Below, piece by piece: positions 36,157-45,145 of a DNA stretch of 64,000 nt. Origin of the DNA: Paenibacillus terrae (GTDB lineage: Bacteria > Bacillota > Bacilli > Paenibacillales > Paenibacillaceae); contig NZ_JTHP01000025.1 of the NCBI RefSeq assembly GCF_000943545.1, forward strand, positions 1 through 64,000, given 5' to 3'. A program made the translations under genes and the position numbers. Positions within the stretch are counted from its first letter, which is position 1. Each line of letters starts with the position of its first letter. Under the pieces are notes generated by a model. That model saw nothing but the letters and a program-made list of their open reading frames with translations. It was not told the DNA's origin and made no database searches.

Positions 36157-37116
36157 TTAGCGCTTGCTTGGATCATAGAGCTGACCCAAAGCAGCGGGAG
36201 CACGCGAGCGCCCTACAGCCACTACCAGCACAATAATCGTCAGCAGATACGGCAGCATAAAAATAATTTCCTGGGGAATACTTTGCGACCATGCGAACAA
36301 CTGCACATAGTTGCGAATGGCCTGAGAAAAGCCGAAAAACACAGCTGCGCCAAAAGCGCCGAGCGGGTTCCATTTTCCAAAAATCATAGCAGCAATGGCA
36401 ATATATCCTTGACCAGATACCGTATTATGCGAAAACATATTTGTAGTCGTCAAGGTGATCGTAGCTCCGCCAATACCAGCCAACGCACCGCTGATCATGA
36501 CCCCGATATAACGCAGTCGATTTACCTTGATACCAACGGTATCCGCAGCGCCCGGATGCTCTCCGACAGAACGCAAACGCAAGCCGAACGGCGTTTTATA
36601 CAATGTAAAATATCCAATAATGACTAATAATATGGCCAAATAGGTCGTTGGATAGGCTTGGAAAAAGGCTTTTCCTAAAATCGGAATATCTACTAGATAG
36701 GGAATGGATATTTCGCTAAACCCCTGAATTCGCCCAGTATCACCATCACCCTCAAATAAAAGCTTAACCATGTATAGCGTACTGCCTGCCGCCAAAAAGT
36801 TGATAACAATCCCGCTAATGACCTGATCGGCTTTAAACGTAATCGAGGCTACAGCATGAATCAGCGAAACCAGAATGCCGAATACCGCCGCCGACAGCAC
36901 ACCTACCCAAGCGGCAGAGGTTCCCCCCAGCCCTGCTTGTTCCGCATAAAATCCGCCTACACCCGCCGCAAACGCCCCGAACACCATAAGACCTTCCAGC
37001 CCGAGGTTCGTCACACCGGATTTTTCCGAAAAAACTCCGCCGAGAGACGCAAATATAATCGCCGTCGCAAAAACGAGCGTTGTATGGATTAATTCACCTA
37101 GTGTTAACCAACTCAT
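36157..37116 (-). CDS. nupQ: Nucleoside ABC transporter permease (NupQ-like)
   Basis: A 319-residue BPD_transp_2 permease with about nine hydrophobic segments. It carries the family's coupling region GVTNLGLEGLMVFGAFAAGVGG (near 34-55) and SVGEHPGAADTVGIKVNRLRYIGVMISGALAGIGGA (near 185-220). With NupP it forms the membrane channel of a guanosine/nucleoside importer in B. subtilis (yufQ). It starts one base after the nupP stop, last in the operon order nupN-O-P-Q. Confidence 0.9.
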   Translation of the reverse strand: MSWLTLGELIHTTLVFATAIIFASLGGVFSEKSGVTNLGLEGLMVFGAFAAGVGGFYAEQAGLGGTSAAWVGVLSAAVFGILVSLIHAVASITFKADQVISGIVINFLAAGSTLYMVKLLFEGDGDTGRIQGFSEISIPYLVDIPILGKAFFQAYPTTYLAILLVIIGYFTLYKTPFGLRLRSVGEHPGAADTVGIKVNRLRYIGVMISGALAGIGGATITLTTTNMFSHNTVSGQGYIAIAAMIFGKWNPLGAFGAAVFFGFSQAIRNYVQLFAWSQSIPQEIIFMLPYLLTIIVLVVAVGRSRAPAALGQLYDPSKR

Positions 37117-37117
37117 T

Positions 37118-38197
37118 TTACAACACCTTCTCTTTCTTCCGCTTGGAGTAGAGCGGCTTCACAACCCAACGTACAATTCCCTGGGCTGCAATAAAGAAAA
37201 TAATCGAGCCGATGACAATCCGAATAATTTCGGGCGGCACATCCGCGCTAAAGCTCATCCCCGCAGAACCATACGTAAGCGTTCCGAACAAAACAGAGCC
37301 AAGCAGCACACCGAACGGATTATTCATCCCAATGAGCGCCACCGCGATACCATCAAAGCCGGTTCCCGGCGATCCTGCCATGACGGATTGATAATGGAAT
37401 ACCCCCAGCACTTCAAAGGCACCCGCCAGTCCGGCAAAAACACCACTAATGAACATCGCTTTTACGATGTTGCGATTCACATTCATACCTGCATAGCGGG
37501 ATGCATCCTGATTAAATCCGACAGCACGCAACTCGTAGCCCTGCTTGGTTTTCCACATGAAAATATAGAAAAACACCGCCGCCAGCACAGCAATGACCGT
37601 CCCCCAATGAACCCGGGCATTTCCCATCATCTGTGACAGCCATTCAATCGAAATCGAAGCGGAAGGCTGAATATCCACGGAACGATTTTCACCCTGCAGG
37701 AGTGCAAACTGGTTAATCACCAGGTTAGCCAAATACAGACCAATCCAGTTCATCATAATACAGGTGATAACCTCATTAACGCCACGCTTGGCCTTCAAAT
37801 AGCCAGCAATTGCAGCCCATAGACCACCGAATACCGCCCCGGCAATGATCGCCAGTGGCGCATGTATAATAGCAGGCAGTCCATGCAGCTTGATGCCCAC
37901 AATCGAAGCAGCCGTCATACCCACCAGAAATTGACCTTCGCCGCCGATGTTAAACAATCCGGCACGGGCAGCAAAAGCAAATGCCAATCCCGTCAAGATT
38001 AGTGGAGTCATCTCACGGATTGCCTCACCAAAGTTGTATGAGTCTCCGTACACACGGCTAAATAGTGCAGAATACGCAACAATGGGATCGTAGCCGCCAA
38101 TCAGCATCACGACAGCACCCAGAAGAAGACCCAAAATAATAGAGACCAGCGCCAGAACAAAGGAGTCTTTTGTAAATATTTTCAATAGGTTAGCCAT
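37118..38197 (-). CDS. nupP: Nucleoside ABC transporter permease (NupP-like)
   Basis: A 359-residue permease of the same family, with about ten hydrophobic segments. It has GLFNIGGEGQFLVGMTAA (near 84-101) and AVGFNQDASRYAGMNVNRNIVKAMFISGVFAGLAGA (near 226-260), the paired coupling-loop and gate elements seen also in NupQ. The start overlaps the end of nupO by 8 bases, indicating coupled translation. It acts with NupQ as the transmembrane heterodimer. Confidence 0.9.
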   Translation of the reverse strand: MANLLKIFTKDSFVLALVSIILGLLLGAVVMLIGGYDPIVAYSALFSRVYGDSYNFGEAIREMTPLILTGLAFAFAARAGLFNIGGEGQFLVGMTAASIVGIKLHGLPAIIHAPLAIIAGAVFGGLWAAIAGYLKAKRGVNEVITCIMMNWIGLYLANLVINQFALLQGENRSVDIQPSASISIEWLSQMMGNARVHWGTVIAVLAAVFFYIFMWKTKQGYELRAVGFNQDASRYAGMNVNRNIVKAMFISGVFAGLAGAFEVLGVFHYQSVMAGSPGTGFDGIAVALIGMNNPFGVLLGSVLFGTLTYGSAGMSFSADVPPEIIRIVIGSIIFFIAAQGIVRWVVKPLYSKRKKEKVL

Positions 38198-39728
38198 TCT
38201 CTACTCCTTTCTTCACTGCACTTCCGGCCATCATCAGTCCCAATTCCTGATCATTCGTTTCTTCCGGTAGCACTTCCCCGACAATCTTGCCCTCATAGAT
38301 AACAGCAATTCGGTCGGAAACATTCATAATTTCATCCAACTCAAAAGAAATGAGCAATACCGCTTTGCCTTGATCCCGCTGGGCAATCAGTTGCTGCTGG
38401 ACAAATTCAATCGCTCCAACATCCAGCCCTCGTGTAGGTTGCGCCGCAATGAGAAGGTCTGGATTTTTATCTATTTCACGCGCAATGATTGCCTTTTGCT
38501 GATTACCGCCAGATAATGCTCTCGCCTTGGTATGAATATCCGGCGTTCTCACATCAAATTTCTCAATGAGACTTTTCGCCTGCTTATCAATAGCCTCTTT
38601 GTTCAAAAAGCCGTTTTTACTGTAAGGAGCCTGATAGTACGTCTCCAGAACCATGTTTTCGCTCATGGAAAAATCGAGTACCAACCCGTGCTTATGCCGG
38701 TCCTCCGGGATATGCGAAACGCCTGCCTCTGAAATTTTACGTGGCGACTGATTCGTCATCTCTTGTCCAAGCAATCGGATGTGTCCGCCATCGACCTTGC
38801 GTAAACCGGTCAAAGCTTCAATCAGCTCACTCTGTCCGTTGCCGTCCACTCCGGCGATTCCCAAAATCTCACCTGCCTTGACTTGCAGGTTCAGCTCATT
38901 CAGAACGCTAATGCCATCCTTGTTTTTAGAGACCACATGGCTCATTTCCAGAACGGTTTGTCCCGGCTGGGCAGGCTGCTTGTCCACTTTAAAGGACACA
39001 CGGCGGCCTACCATTTTCTCCGCCAGATCATTTGGAGTCGTTTCCGATGTCTTGACCGTATCAATGACCTGACCCCGGCGAATAATCGTAACTGTATCTG
39101 CAATTTTCATGATTTCTTTAAGTTTATGAGTGATCAGAATAATGGACTTGCCTTCAGCTACCAGACGCTTCATAATGTCCAGCAGCTCAATGATTTCCTG
39201 TGGAGTCAACACCGCTGTTGGCTCGTCGAAAATCAGGATATCTGCGCCACGGTAGAGCGTTTTGATAATTTCCACACGCTGCTGCATGCCGACAGATATA
39301 TCTTCAATTTTGGCATTCGGATTCACCTGAAGGCCGTACTGCTCAGACAACCGCTGTACTTCGGCGGCAGCCTTTTTATAATTGATTTTCAGACCTTTGC
39401 GTGGCTCCGAGCCCAGGACAATATTTTCGGTGACAGTAAACGGCTGCACGAGCTTAAAATGCTGATGCACCATGCCAATCCCCAAATCAATCGCCTTATT
39501 TGGGCTATCAATCTGTACTGGTTTTCCACCGATTTCTATCGATCCTTCATCCGGCTGATACAGTCCGAAAAGAATATTCATAAGCGTAGATTTACCCGCA
39601 CCATTCTCACCCAAAAGGGCATGAATTTCTCCCTTATGCAGCTTGATGCTGATGGAGTCGTTGGCAACGATGCCGGGGAATCGTTTTGTAATTTGCTTTA
39701 ACTCAACGACGGGGGTCGCTGCATCCAT
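38190..39728 (-). CDS. nupO: Nucleoside ABC transporter ATP-binding protein (NupO-like)
   Basis: A 512-residue fused double ATPase, as in sugar and nucleoside importers. Domain 1 has Walker [17 protein letters not shown] (near 35-50), [15 protein letters not shown] and Walker [14 protein letters not shown]. Domain 2 has a degenerate P-loop region [14 protein letters not shown], signature [14 protein letters not shown] (near 410) and [15 protein letters not shown], where the second Walker B Asp/Glu is replaced by AQPTRG, normal for this subfamily. It energises the NupPQ channel from the cytosol. 141 bases separate it from the nupN stop. Confidence 0.93.
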   Translation of the reverse strand: MDAATPVVELKQITKRFPGIVANDSISIKLHKGEIHALLGENGAGKSTLMNILFGLYQPDEGSIEIGGKPVQIDSPNKAIDLGIGMVHQHFKLVQPFTVTENIVLGSEPRKGLKINYKKAAAEVQRLSEQYGLQVNPNAKIEDISVGMQQRVEIIKTLYRGADILIFDEPTAVLTPQEIIELLDIMKRLVAEGKSIILITHKLKEIMKIADTVTIIRRGQVIDTVKTSETTPNDLAEKMVGRRVSFKVDKQPAQPGQTVLEMSHVVSKNKDGISVLNELNLQVKAGEILGIAGVDGNGQSELIEALTGLRKVDGGHIRLLGQEMTNQSPRKISEAGVSHIPEDRHKHGLVLDFSMSENMVLETYYQAPYSKNGFLNKEAIDKQAKSLIEKFDVRTPDIHTKARALSGGNQQKAIIAREIDKNPDLLIAAQPTRGLDVGAIEFVQQQLIAQRDQGKAVLLISFELDEIMNVSDRIAVIYEGKIVGEVLPEETNDQELGLMMAGSAVKKGVENG

Positions 39729-39809
39729 GAGATCACCCTTATATACTTTATAGTATGTGCTTCAATGAGCTGATTTACCGTTATGATCTGTATAACTCCA
39801 GACGTAAGA

Positions 39810-39838
39810 ACAAGGCTAGTCTTGTGAACCAGCCTTGT
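39810..39838 (-). terminator. Hairpin between nupN and nupO
   Basis: On the minus strand ACAAGGCT pairs with AGCCTTGT around a 13-base loop that contains GGTT and GACT, followed by TCTT. A weak terminator here would raise binding-protein mRNA above that of the channel genes, a common arrangement; that role is inferred. Confidence 0.65.
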
Positions 39839-39869
39839 CGCCACCTTTATTTATCTTGCAAGCCAAATC

Positions 39870-40907
39870 TTATTTCGAAGGAACTGTAATTTCGCCCTTA
39901 ATAATTTTTTGCTTGTATTGTTCTACGAGATCAAGCACGTCTTTAGGAACGTTTTTACTGGATGTATCCGCCAAGCCAATTCCGTTATCTTTCAGAGCCA
40001 GCGTTTCGATACCGCCCTTAAATTTACCGTCGATAACTTCCTGGGATACGCGTTTTACGGCTTCATCCACACGTTTGACCATTGAAGTCAAAGTTACGTC
40101 ATCACCAAACTCAAGCGATTGGTCTTTATCTACACCGATAACCCATACTTGCTGACCTTGTTGCTTCCGTGCGAGCGCTTCGTTAAATACGCCTGTACCT
40201 GATCCGCCAGCTGCGTGGAAAATAATGTCCGCACCGCTGTTGTAGATCGTTGCAGCCGCTGCTTTACCCAGATCCGGCTTATCAAACGCACCTGTGTAGT
40301 TTACTTCCAATTTTGCATTTGGATTTACTGCTTTAATACCCGCTTCGAAGCCTTTTTCAAAACGTTTGATCAGCGGGCTATCTTGTCCACCCACAAAACC
40401 GATTTTGTTTGTTTTGGTGAGTTTACCAGCTACAACCCCCACCAGGAAGGAACCTTCGTTTTCAGCAAAAACAACCGATTTTACATTAGGCGCATCTACA
40501 ACACTGTCGATGATCGCCAGATTTTTGTCCGGGTTGTCTTTCGCTACTTGTCCAATCGCATTCGCCAGATTAAAACCAATACCCCAAGTCAGGTTAAAAC
40601 CGCCCTTAACAAATTGGTTCAGGTTAGGAATATAATCTTGATCCGATTTACTTTGCAGGTATTTAGCCTTGGTACCTGTTTCTTTTTCAATGGCTTGCAA
40701 TGCTTCCCATGCAGATTGGTTAAACGATTTGTCATTTACTCCACCCACATCTGTAACCATGCCGATTTGGACATTCGATGTTTTGGCAGAACCACCTGTA
40801 TCTCCGCCACTTGCGTTGGACGCGCCTTGATTTTTGTTACCGCAGCCTGCGAGAATGACCGAGATCGCTAGCAGCATAACCAAAGACATACTAAACATTT
40901 TCTTCAT
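39870..40907 (-). CDS. nupN: BMP-family substrate-binding lipoprotein (NupN-like)
   Basis: A 345-residue BmpA/Med-type lipoprotein. The signal peptide (KKMFSMSLVMLLAISVILAGC) ends in lipobox LAGC with Cys near residue 22, followed by a Gly/Ser linker. The binding domain has IGMVTDVGGVNDKSFNQSAWEAL (near 47-70) and IIFHAAGGSGTGVFNEAL (near 230-247), characteristic of purine-nucleoside-binding proteins (PnrA, NupN). The ATG at 40907 is followed by the signal sequence; GGGGG lies 12 bases upstream. It captures nucleosides outside the membrane for NupOPQ. Confidence 0.93.
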   Translation of the reverse strand: MKKMFSMSLVMLLAISVILAGCGNKNQGASNASGGDTGGSAKTSNVQIGMVTDVGGVNDKSFNQSAWEALQAIEKETGTKAKYLQSKSDQDYIPNLNQFVKGGFNLTWGIGFNLANAIGQVAKDNPDKNLAIIDSVVDAPNVKSVVFAENEGSFLVGVVAGKLTKTNKIGFVGGQDSPLIKRFEKGFEAGIKAVNPNAKLEVNYTGAFDKPDLGKAAAATIYNSGADIIFHAAGGSGTGVFNEALARKQQGQQVWVIGVDKDQSLEFGDDVTLTSMVKRVDEAVKRVSQEVIDGKFKGGIETLALKDNGIGLADTSSKNVPKDVLDLVEQYKQKIIKGEITVPSK

Positions 40908-41284
40908 GCTGATACTGTTCCCCCTTAGTGTTAGATCCCTGGACTGTCTCTTTTCTCTGAAAATGGACACGTCATACATGCCATTTACTGTCGAGACAGA
41001 TCCTATAGAAGACTTACTTTAGAGATTATACAATTATGATCGACTAAAATCCAGATGATTAATAACCTTGGGTCAATTTTTTTTGAAAATTGATTAATGT
41101 AAGCGCTACACCTATTGCGAAATCCATACATTCTGTCATCACACGTTATGTTTATTCGTATTTTGAATAATTTGGGGCCTTTTCATTTCGTTAAGTATGT
41201 ACAAAAAAAGGCATCCCTAAACAGCATACTGCTCGGGATACCTTTTCAACCACTTTCGCGGTTTCCACGCCTTCATTTCAATAA
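40908..41284. other. nupN upstream region with putative promoter, CodY-like and cre-like sites
   Basis: Reading toward nupN (minus strand), a TATAAT lies at 41025-41030 with a weak -35. Farther up, 41077-41091 matches the CodY box AATTTTCWGAAAATT at 12 of 15 positions on the plus strand, which fits CodY control of nup genes in B. subtilis. TGTAAGCGCT (41098-41107) matches the left part of a CcpA cre site, one base short of a full palindrome. No purine riboswitch was recognised. The rplT terminator occupies 41203-41246. Confidence 0.45.
41203..41246 (-). terminator. Terminator of the infC-rpmI-rplT operon
   Basis: On the minus strand AAAAGGTATCCC pairs with GGGATGCCTTTTTTT (one mismatch), with an inner AGCAGTATGCTG hairpin. 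It lies 39 bases past the rplT stop. Confidence 0.87.
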
Positions 41285-41644
41285 TTAAGCGTTGATTTTG
41301 CCTTTAGCAACAATTGCCAAAGAGTTGAACGCATTGATATCGTTGACTGCAAGATCAGCCAAGATTTTGCGGTTAATGTCCACACCAGCCAATTTCAGGC
41401 CGTGCATCAGTTTGCTGTAAGACAAACCGTTCAAACGAGCTGCTGCATTGATACGCACGATCCACAGTCTGCGGAAGTTACGTTTCGTCTGACGACGGTC
41501 ACGGTATGCGTAAACAAGCGATTTCATTACCTGCTCGTTAGCTGTTTTAAAAATGCGGTGTTTGGAACCAAAATAACCTTTAGCAAGCTTCAATACTTTT
41601 TTATGACGACGACGAACGACGAATCCGCCCTTTACTCTTGCCAT
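41285..41644 (-). CDS. rplT: 50S ribosomal protein L20
   Basis: L20, 119 residues, an early 23S rRNA-binding assembly protein. The basic N-terminal helix ([24 protein letters not shown]) and [26 protein letters not shown] are diagnostic. In Firmicutes it also represses its own operon by binding the leader, consistent with the structured leader found before infC. Last gene of infC-rpmI-rplT. Confidence 0.99.
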   Translation of the reverse strand: MARVKGGFVVRRRHKKVLKLAKGYFGSKHRIFKTANEQVMKSLVYAYRDRRQTKRNFRRLWIVRINAAARLNGLSYSKLMHGLKLAGVDINRKILADLAVNDINAFNSLAIVAKGKINA

Positions 41645-41697
41645 ATCAAAAGACCTCCCAAATAATGTTTATGCTTAATTCATTGCCGTGCTGTGTG

Positions 41698-41898
41698 CTA
41701 TTTCAGGTTAGCAAGGCCTTGTTTCAGACGCTTAACGTCCCCAGGTGCCATCTCAGGGTTAGTACCCAGAACGCGTTTTGCACGTTTGGATTTGTGGGAA
41801 AGCAAGTGGTTTTTGTAAGCTTTGTAACGCATTACTTTACCAGTACCAGTAATCTTGAAGCGGCCTTTGAGGCTGCTATGTGTTTTCATTTTAGGCAT
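41698..41898 (-). CDS. rpmI: 50S ribosomal protein L35
   Basis: L35, 66 residues, of expected size and very basic ([20 protein letters not shown], then [14 protein letters not shown]). It lies between infC and rplT, 20 bases after the infC stop, with a strong AGGAGG before the ATG. Confidence 0.99.
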   Translation of the reverse strand: MPKMKTHSSLKGRFKITGTGKVMRYKAYKNHLLSHKSKRAKRVLGTNPEMAPGDVKRLKQGLANLK

Positions 41899-41918
41899 TG
41901 AACTTCCTCCTTAATTTG

Positions 41919-42431
41919 TCATTGACTCTTTGGAGCCAATATCATAATCATGCTGCGTCCTTCGAGCTTGGGTTGGCGCTCCACGGTACAAAGATCAGCA
42001 ACTTCCACTTTCACACGCTCGAGAATTTTTTGACCCACATTAGCATGGGTAATTTCCCGACCGCGGAAACGAACGGAGCATTTCACCTTGTCCCCTTCAT
42101 TCAGGAACTTAACCACATTGCGAAACTTGGTCTGGTAGTCATGCTCCTCGATGTTGGAACGGAACCATACCTCTTTGATGTCAACGATCTTCTGGTTTTT
42201 ACGGGCTTCCTTTTCTTTCTTCTGTTGCTCATAGCGGAATTTTCCGTAATCCATAATCCGACACACGGGCGGCTTCGCTTGAGGCGCCACGTTCACGAGA
42301 TCCAAGTTTGCGTCAATCGCCATTTGCAGAGCTTCACGAGTCGGTGTAATCCCGATTTGTTCCCCGTTAGCACCAACCAGACGTACTTCTCTCACCCGAA
42401 TCTCATCATTGATCATATGTTCCTTACTAAT
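41919..42431 (-). CDS. infC: Translation initiation factor IF-3, probable AUU start
   Basis: IF-3, 170 residues from the start chosen here. N-terminal domain (INDEIRVREVRLVGANGEQIG), a basic linker helix (CRIMDYGKFRYEQQKKEKEARK) and the C-terminal anti-initiation domain. The frame from ATG 42416 lacks the first residues of IF-3 proteins; extending five codons upstream gives I-S-K-E-H-M-I-N-D-E starting at ATT (42429-42431), with GGAGG 9 bases before it. AUU is the known autoregulated start codon of infC in bacteria (Bacillus product begins MISKDF). The weaker ATG at 42416 with AAGGAA remains an alternative (165 residues). It keeps 30S subunits free and checks start-codon fidelity. Confidence 0.9.
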   Translation of the reverse strand: MSKEHMINDEIRVREVRLVGANGEQIGITPTREALQMAIDANLDLVNVAPQAKPPVCRIMDYGKFRYEQQKKEKEARKNQKIVDIKEVWFRSNIEEHDYQTKFRNVVKFLNEGDKVKCSVRFRGREITHANVGQKILERVKVEVADLCTVERQPKLEGRSMIMILAPKSQ

Positions 42432-42478
42432 AACCCTCCACCTCCAGAACCTGTTATTGTTGTATTGTGTTAAAGCAC

Positions 42479-42632
42479 AAAAAAGGGATGACGACTATGC
42501 AGCCGACATCCCTGTCTGATACTCAATTCATCATGAAAGTTCAATTCACAAATCATTGGACCAAGACCAGCCGGCAATACCGGACAGGTGAGAAGTCGGA
42601 CCTTCTACTTATAATCCATACTTTTCTATTAA
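42479..42632 (-). promoter_or_regulatory. L20-type autoregulatory leader with attenuator
   Basis: Between the promoter and infC the leader transcript ends in a terminator GGGATG..CATCCC (42485-42512) followed by six T (42479-42484). Upstream are paired elements (GGTCCGACTTCTCACC, GCCGGCTGG and others) like the pseudo-tRNA structures of L20 leaders in Firmicutes. L20 binding would favour termination when L20 is in excess. The terminator is clear; assignment to the L20 leader class rests on place and general layout. Confidence 0.72.
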
Positions 42633-42643
42633 CATACTTGAAA

Positions 42644-42673
42644 ATCTTATCACACAACTCACCAGAGTGTCAA
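42644..42673 (-). promoter_or_regulatory. Promoter of infC-rpmI-rplT
   Basis: On the minus strand TTGACA (42668-42673) and TAAGAT (42644-42649) are 18 bases apart, at the 5' end of the structured leader. Confidence 0.7.
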
Positions 42674-42732
42674 CACATTTATTCAAAATAGCTGACACTT
42701 AGGATCTGCGATACACTCATGCCCTTCTGCAT

Positions 42733-43971
42733 TTAGCCCTGCTTACTTTGAACTTCTTCCAGCCGAACGACACGCGTGTGCTGGGTGTGGCTCCATTGCT
42801 TATTGTTTTGCGTGAAGAACGCATAGAACGTAATCGGATACCACGAAATCAGATAGACAGGGAACAGCAGCAAATAAAGATACACTTTTTTGAACGTGAC
42901 CTTCTCCAGAATCATCGCAATCACAAAGGTTGAAATATTCAACCCAACTGCTATAACACCGGTCCAGGCCGGAAATTGCACATAGATATTTTCGATATTA
43001 GGTCCCCCGAAGAACGCAATATCCACCCACATCGCTGCTGTCATCAAGAAAGTGAACAGTACGATATACACATTCAGACCATAGAGAGCCATATCGAATT
43101 TAATCAGACTTCTATGCTTGATGCTCTGCCACAGCAGTGGGAAGAAATAACGGCGAGCGACTGTAAAGTGACCCTGCATCCAGCGCAGACGTTGTCTGGA
43201 GGAAGCTTTAAAAGTCAACGGCTTCTCGTCATATACCTTGGCATCATAATTAAATCTTGGATATACATTACGTTGCGTACAGCGCATGGTGAACTCCAAA
43301 TCCTCTACCAGACTCGTCGCACCCCAGCCCATTTCCTTGAGCAGGTTCGTTTCAAAACACATGCCTGTACCACCAAGGAAGTTAGCCATGTTCAGGTTGT
43401 GACGTGACAGCTGCCACAAACGGTTGATGTACCAGTAAGATACTCCGTATGCCGCAGTAATCCATGAATCCTCAGGATTCTTCGTATCAATGTATCCCTG
43501 AATAACACGGGCACCTGTGCACAAATCGTTGTTCATTTCACTCAAGAAATTCGTATGTGCCAAATTGTCAGCATCAAACATGACAATCGCATCATATTGA
43601 CGTGGCATAGCCCACAACTCCTTGAGCATCCACTCAATGGCATAGCCTTTACCACGCAAATTCGGATTCGTACGTTCACAAGCATTCATGCCGTGAGCGC
43701 GAACGATGTCCGCCGTCTTGTCCGTGCAGTTATCACAAATAACGAATACATCGTACAGTTCCTTTGGATAATCAAGTTGCTTCAAGTTCTCCATCAATGC
43801 TCCAACAACCTGTTCCTCGTTGTGGGCAGCGACCAAAATGGCAAATGATTTTTCTGGAGCTGCATGCTCTTTTCTTTTTTTGCGAACCAGACCGAACAAG
43901 GAGAATGAAAATTGATAGGCCGCGATCAGCGCCAGTATAATCTGGAACGTCACGAAAATGGCGTCTAACAT
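42733..43971 (-). CDS. Family 2 membrane glycosyltransferase
   Basis: A 412-residue processive-type GT2 enzyme: one N-terminal membrane helix (residues ~4-28), a cytosolic GT-A domain and three or four C-terminal helices (~290-400). Catalytic motifs are complete: VAAHNEEQVV, DNCTDKTAD, FDADN (near 125), the general base in SLVEDLEFT (ED near 217) and QRLRWMQGH (the Q-x-x-R-W motif near 256). This is the layout of cellulose/poly-N-acetylglucosamine-type synthases; the polymer cannot be named. It is preceded by a long leader with hairpins. No PilZ domain is in the protein, though a GGDEF-EAL gene occurs in this window. Confidence 0.87.
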   Translation of the reverse strand: MLDAIFVTFQIILALIAAYQFSFSLFGLVRKKRKEHAAPEKSFAILVAAHNEEQVVGALMENLKQLDYPKELYDVFVICDNCTDKTADIVRAHGMNACERTNPNLRGKGYAIEWMLKELWAMPRQYDAIVMFDADNLAHTNFLSEMNNDLCTGARVIQGYIDTKNPEDSWITAAYGVSYWYINRLWQLSRHNLNMANFLGGTGMCFETNLLKEMGWGATSLVEDLEFTMRCTQRNVYPRFNYDAKVYDEKPLTFKASSRQRLRWMQGHFTVARRYFFPLLWQSIKHRSLIKFDMALYGLNVYIVLFTFLMTAAMWVDIAFFGGPNIENIYVQFPAWTGVIAVGLNISTFVIAMILEKVTFKKVYLYLLLFPVYLISWYPITFYAFFTQNNKQWSHTQHTRVVRLEEVQSKQG

Positions 43972-44521
43972 AATCTCTTGTTACCCCCTTTTTTTATACC
44001 CCTTTAAAAATCTTGCGTTTATTTGTTTTCTATCTGTGTAGCGCAAGTTGCGGCGCTTTGCGCGCCTTTTTTGTAGTTTTTGACCCGACCCTTGCTTTTT
44101 TCATTAGCTGTGCGCAGCCCCCTTTTGGCTGACACAGGAATGCCATTACGATTTTCGTTGGTTTTCAATCTTTTGTCAAAGCCTTTAAACTGGTCTCAGC
44201 AGCAAAAAAACACGACTAACTCCCGTTTAAACCAGGAATGCGACGCTGAGCCTTTCATTCATGACGGTAGGTCTTATTTTCATCCATTTGCTAACTTTTT
44301 ATTTCTTTAGTCCCTCCTTTTTGTGGGCCATTTAACAGCCACTTCTAAATACTCTATCGTATTAGACGGATGAACGCAAAGAAAGTTATACAATTTAACT
44401 TATATTCCATTAACATTTTTGTGTAGAATTGAACCAGACAAGTGGTGATTCTTGAAATGAGCAGCGTTTAAAAATATGATGAGAGCAAGAGAATAATTAC
44501 TTATCGCCTGATTCTGTCCAA
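43972..44521. other. Long leader/intergenic region upstream of the GT2 gene
   Basis: About 550 bases between divergent genes. Toward GT2 (minus strand) there are a candidate promoter TTGACA/GAAAAT with 17-base spacing (44174-44179 and 44151-44156), a hairpin GGCGC-GCAAA-GCGCC near 44052-44070, and farther up CTCAGC...GCTGAG enclosing a terminator-like stem ATTCCTG/CGGGAGT followed by TGTTTTTTT near 44206-44250. A frame of 18 codons (MKIRPTVMNE...) ends inside that stem but has no close ribosome site. No named riboswitch was recognised. Confidence 0.45.
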
Positions 44522-44572
44522 GTGATTCAAAATATTTGCCGACCAACCCGGCCGGCAACCGGAGGAAACCAA

Positions 44573-45100
44573 ATGCAACGTCTAGTCGTAAAGCTTGTAA
44601 ATCTGGAGAAGCAGTTGTTCAAATGGATCAACGGGCGCTTACACAATCGTTTTTTGAACTTCTGGCTTTATTATCTTACACATCTGGGTGGGGCGACCTT
44701 TACAATCACCTCCACACTGCTTGTATGGCTGCTCGCTCCGCTTCCATGGAAGGAATCCGGTATGAAGGGGGCTATCGCGCTCGGAGTCAGCCACATCCCT
44801 GTAGCCATCGCCAAGAAGCTATACCCGCGGATTCGTCCGTACCTGGCACTGCCAGATACGAATACGTTCCGTAATCCCCTGTCGGATCATTCTTTTCCTT
44901 CAGGGCATACAACCGCAATTTTTTCAGTGACCGTTCCTTTTATGTTACAGTCGCCCATACTAACACTTCTTTTGCTGCCTGTCGCGCTGATTGTGGGATT
45001 TTCAAGAATTTACTTGGGGCTCCACTATCCTACGGACGTACTCGCAGGAGCGGTCATCGGCACATCTGCGGCAATAGGGACGGTTGCATTCTGGCCTTAA
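44573..45100 (+). CDS. PAP2-family membrane phosphatase
   Basis: A 175-residue type 2 phosphatidic acid phosphatase with about five helices. The three phosphatase motifs are intact: KKLYPRIRPYL (KX6RP, near 81-91), PSGHT (near 109-113) and SRIYLGLHYPTDVLAG (SRX5HX3D, near 142-157). Small PAP2 proteins of this size in Firmicutes (BcrC/YodM type) act on undecaprenyl pyrophosphate or phosphatidic-type lipids. The ATG at 44573 follows GGAGG. The next gene, a glycolipid-type glucosyltransferase, begins 45 bases after its stop, so a role in making diacylglycerol or recycling lipid carrier is plausible. Confidence 0.87.
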   Translation: MQRLVVKLVNLEKQLFKWINGRLHNRFLNFWLYYLTHLGGATFTITSTLLVWLLAPLPWKESGMKGAIALGVSHIPVAIAKKLYPRIRPYLALPDTNTFRNPLSDHSFPSGHTTAIFSVTVPFMLQSPILTLLLLPVALIVGFSRIYLGLHYPTDVLAGAVIGTSAAIGTVAFWP

Positions 45101-45145
45101 AGCCGATATGGTATGATTGAGAACATCCCAGCAGGAACAGGTGAA

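Noticed and set aside
40908..41284. Purine riboswitch before the nucleoside transporter
   Set aside because: No conserved purine-riboswitch core could be found on the minus strand; only a promoter and possible CodY/cre sites.
43972..44521. c-di-GMP riboswitch before the glycosyltransferase gene
   Set aside because: The hairpins do not show the conserved GEMM elements; left as an unnamed structured leader.
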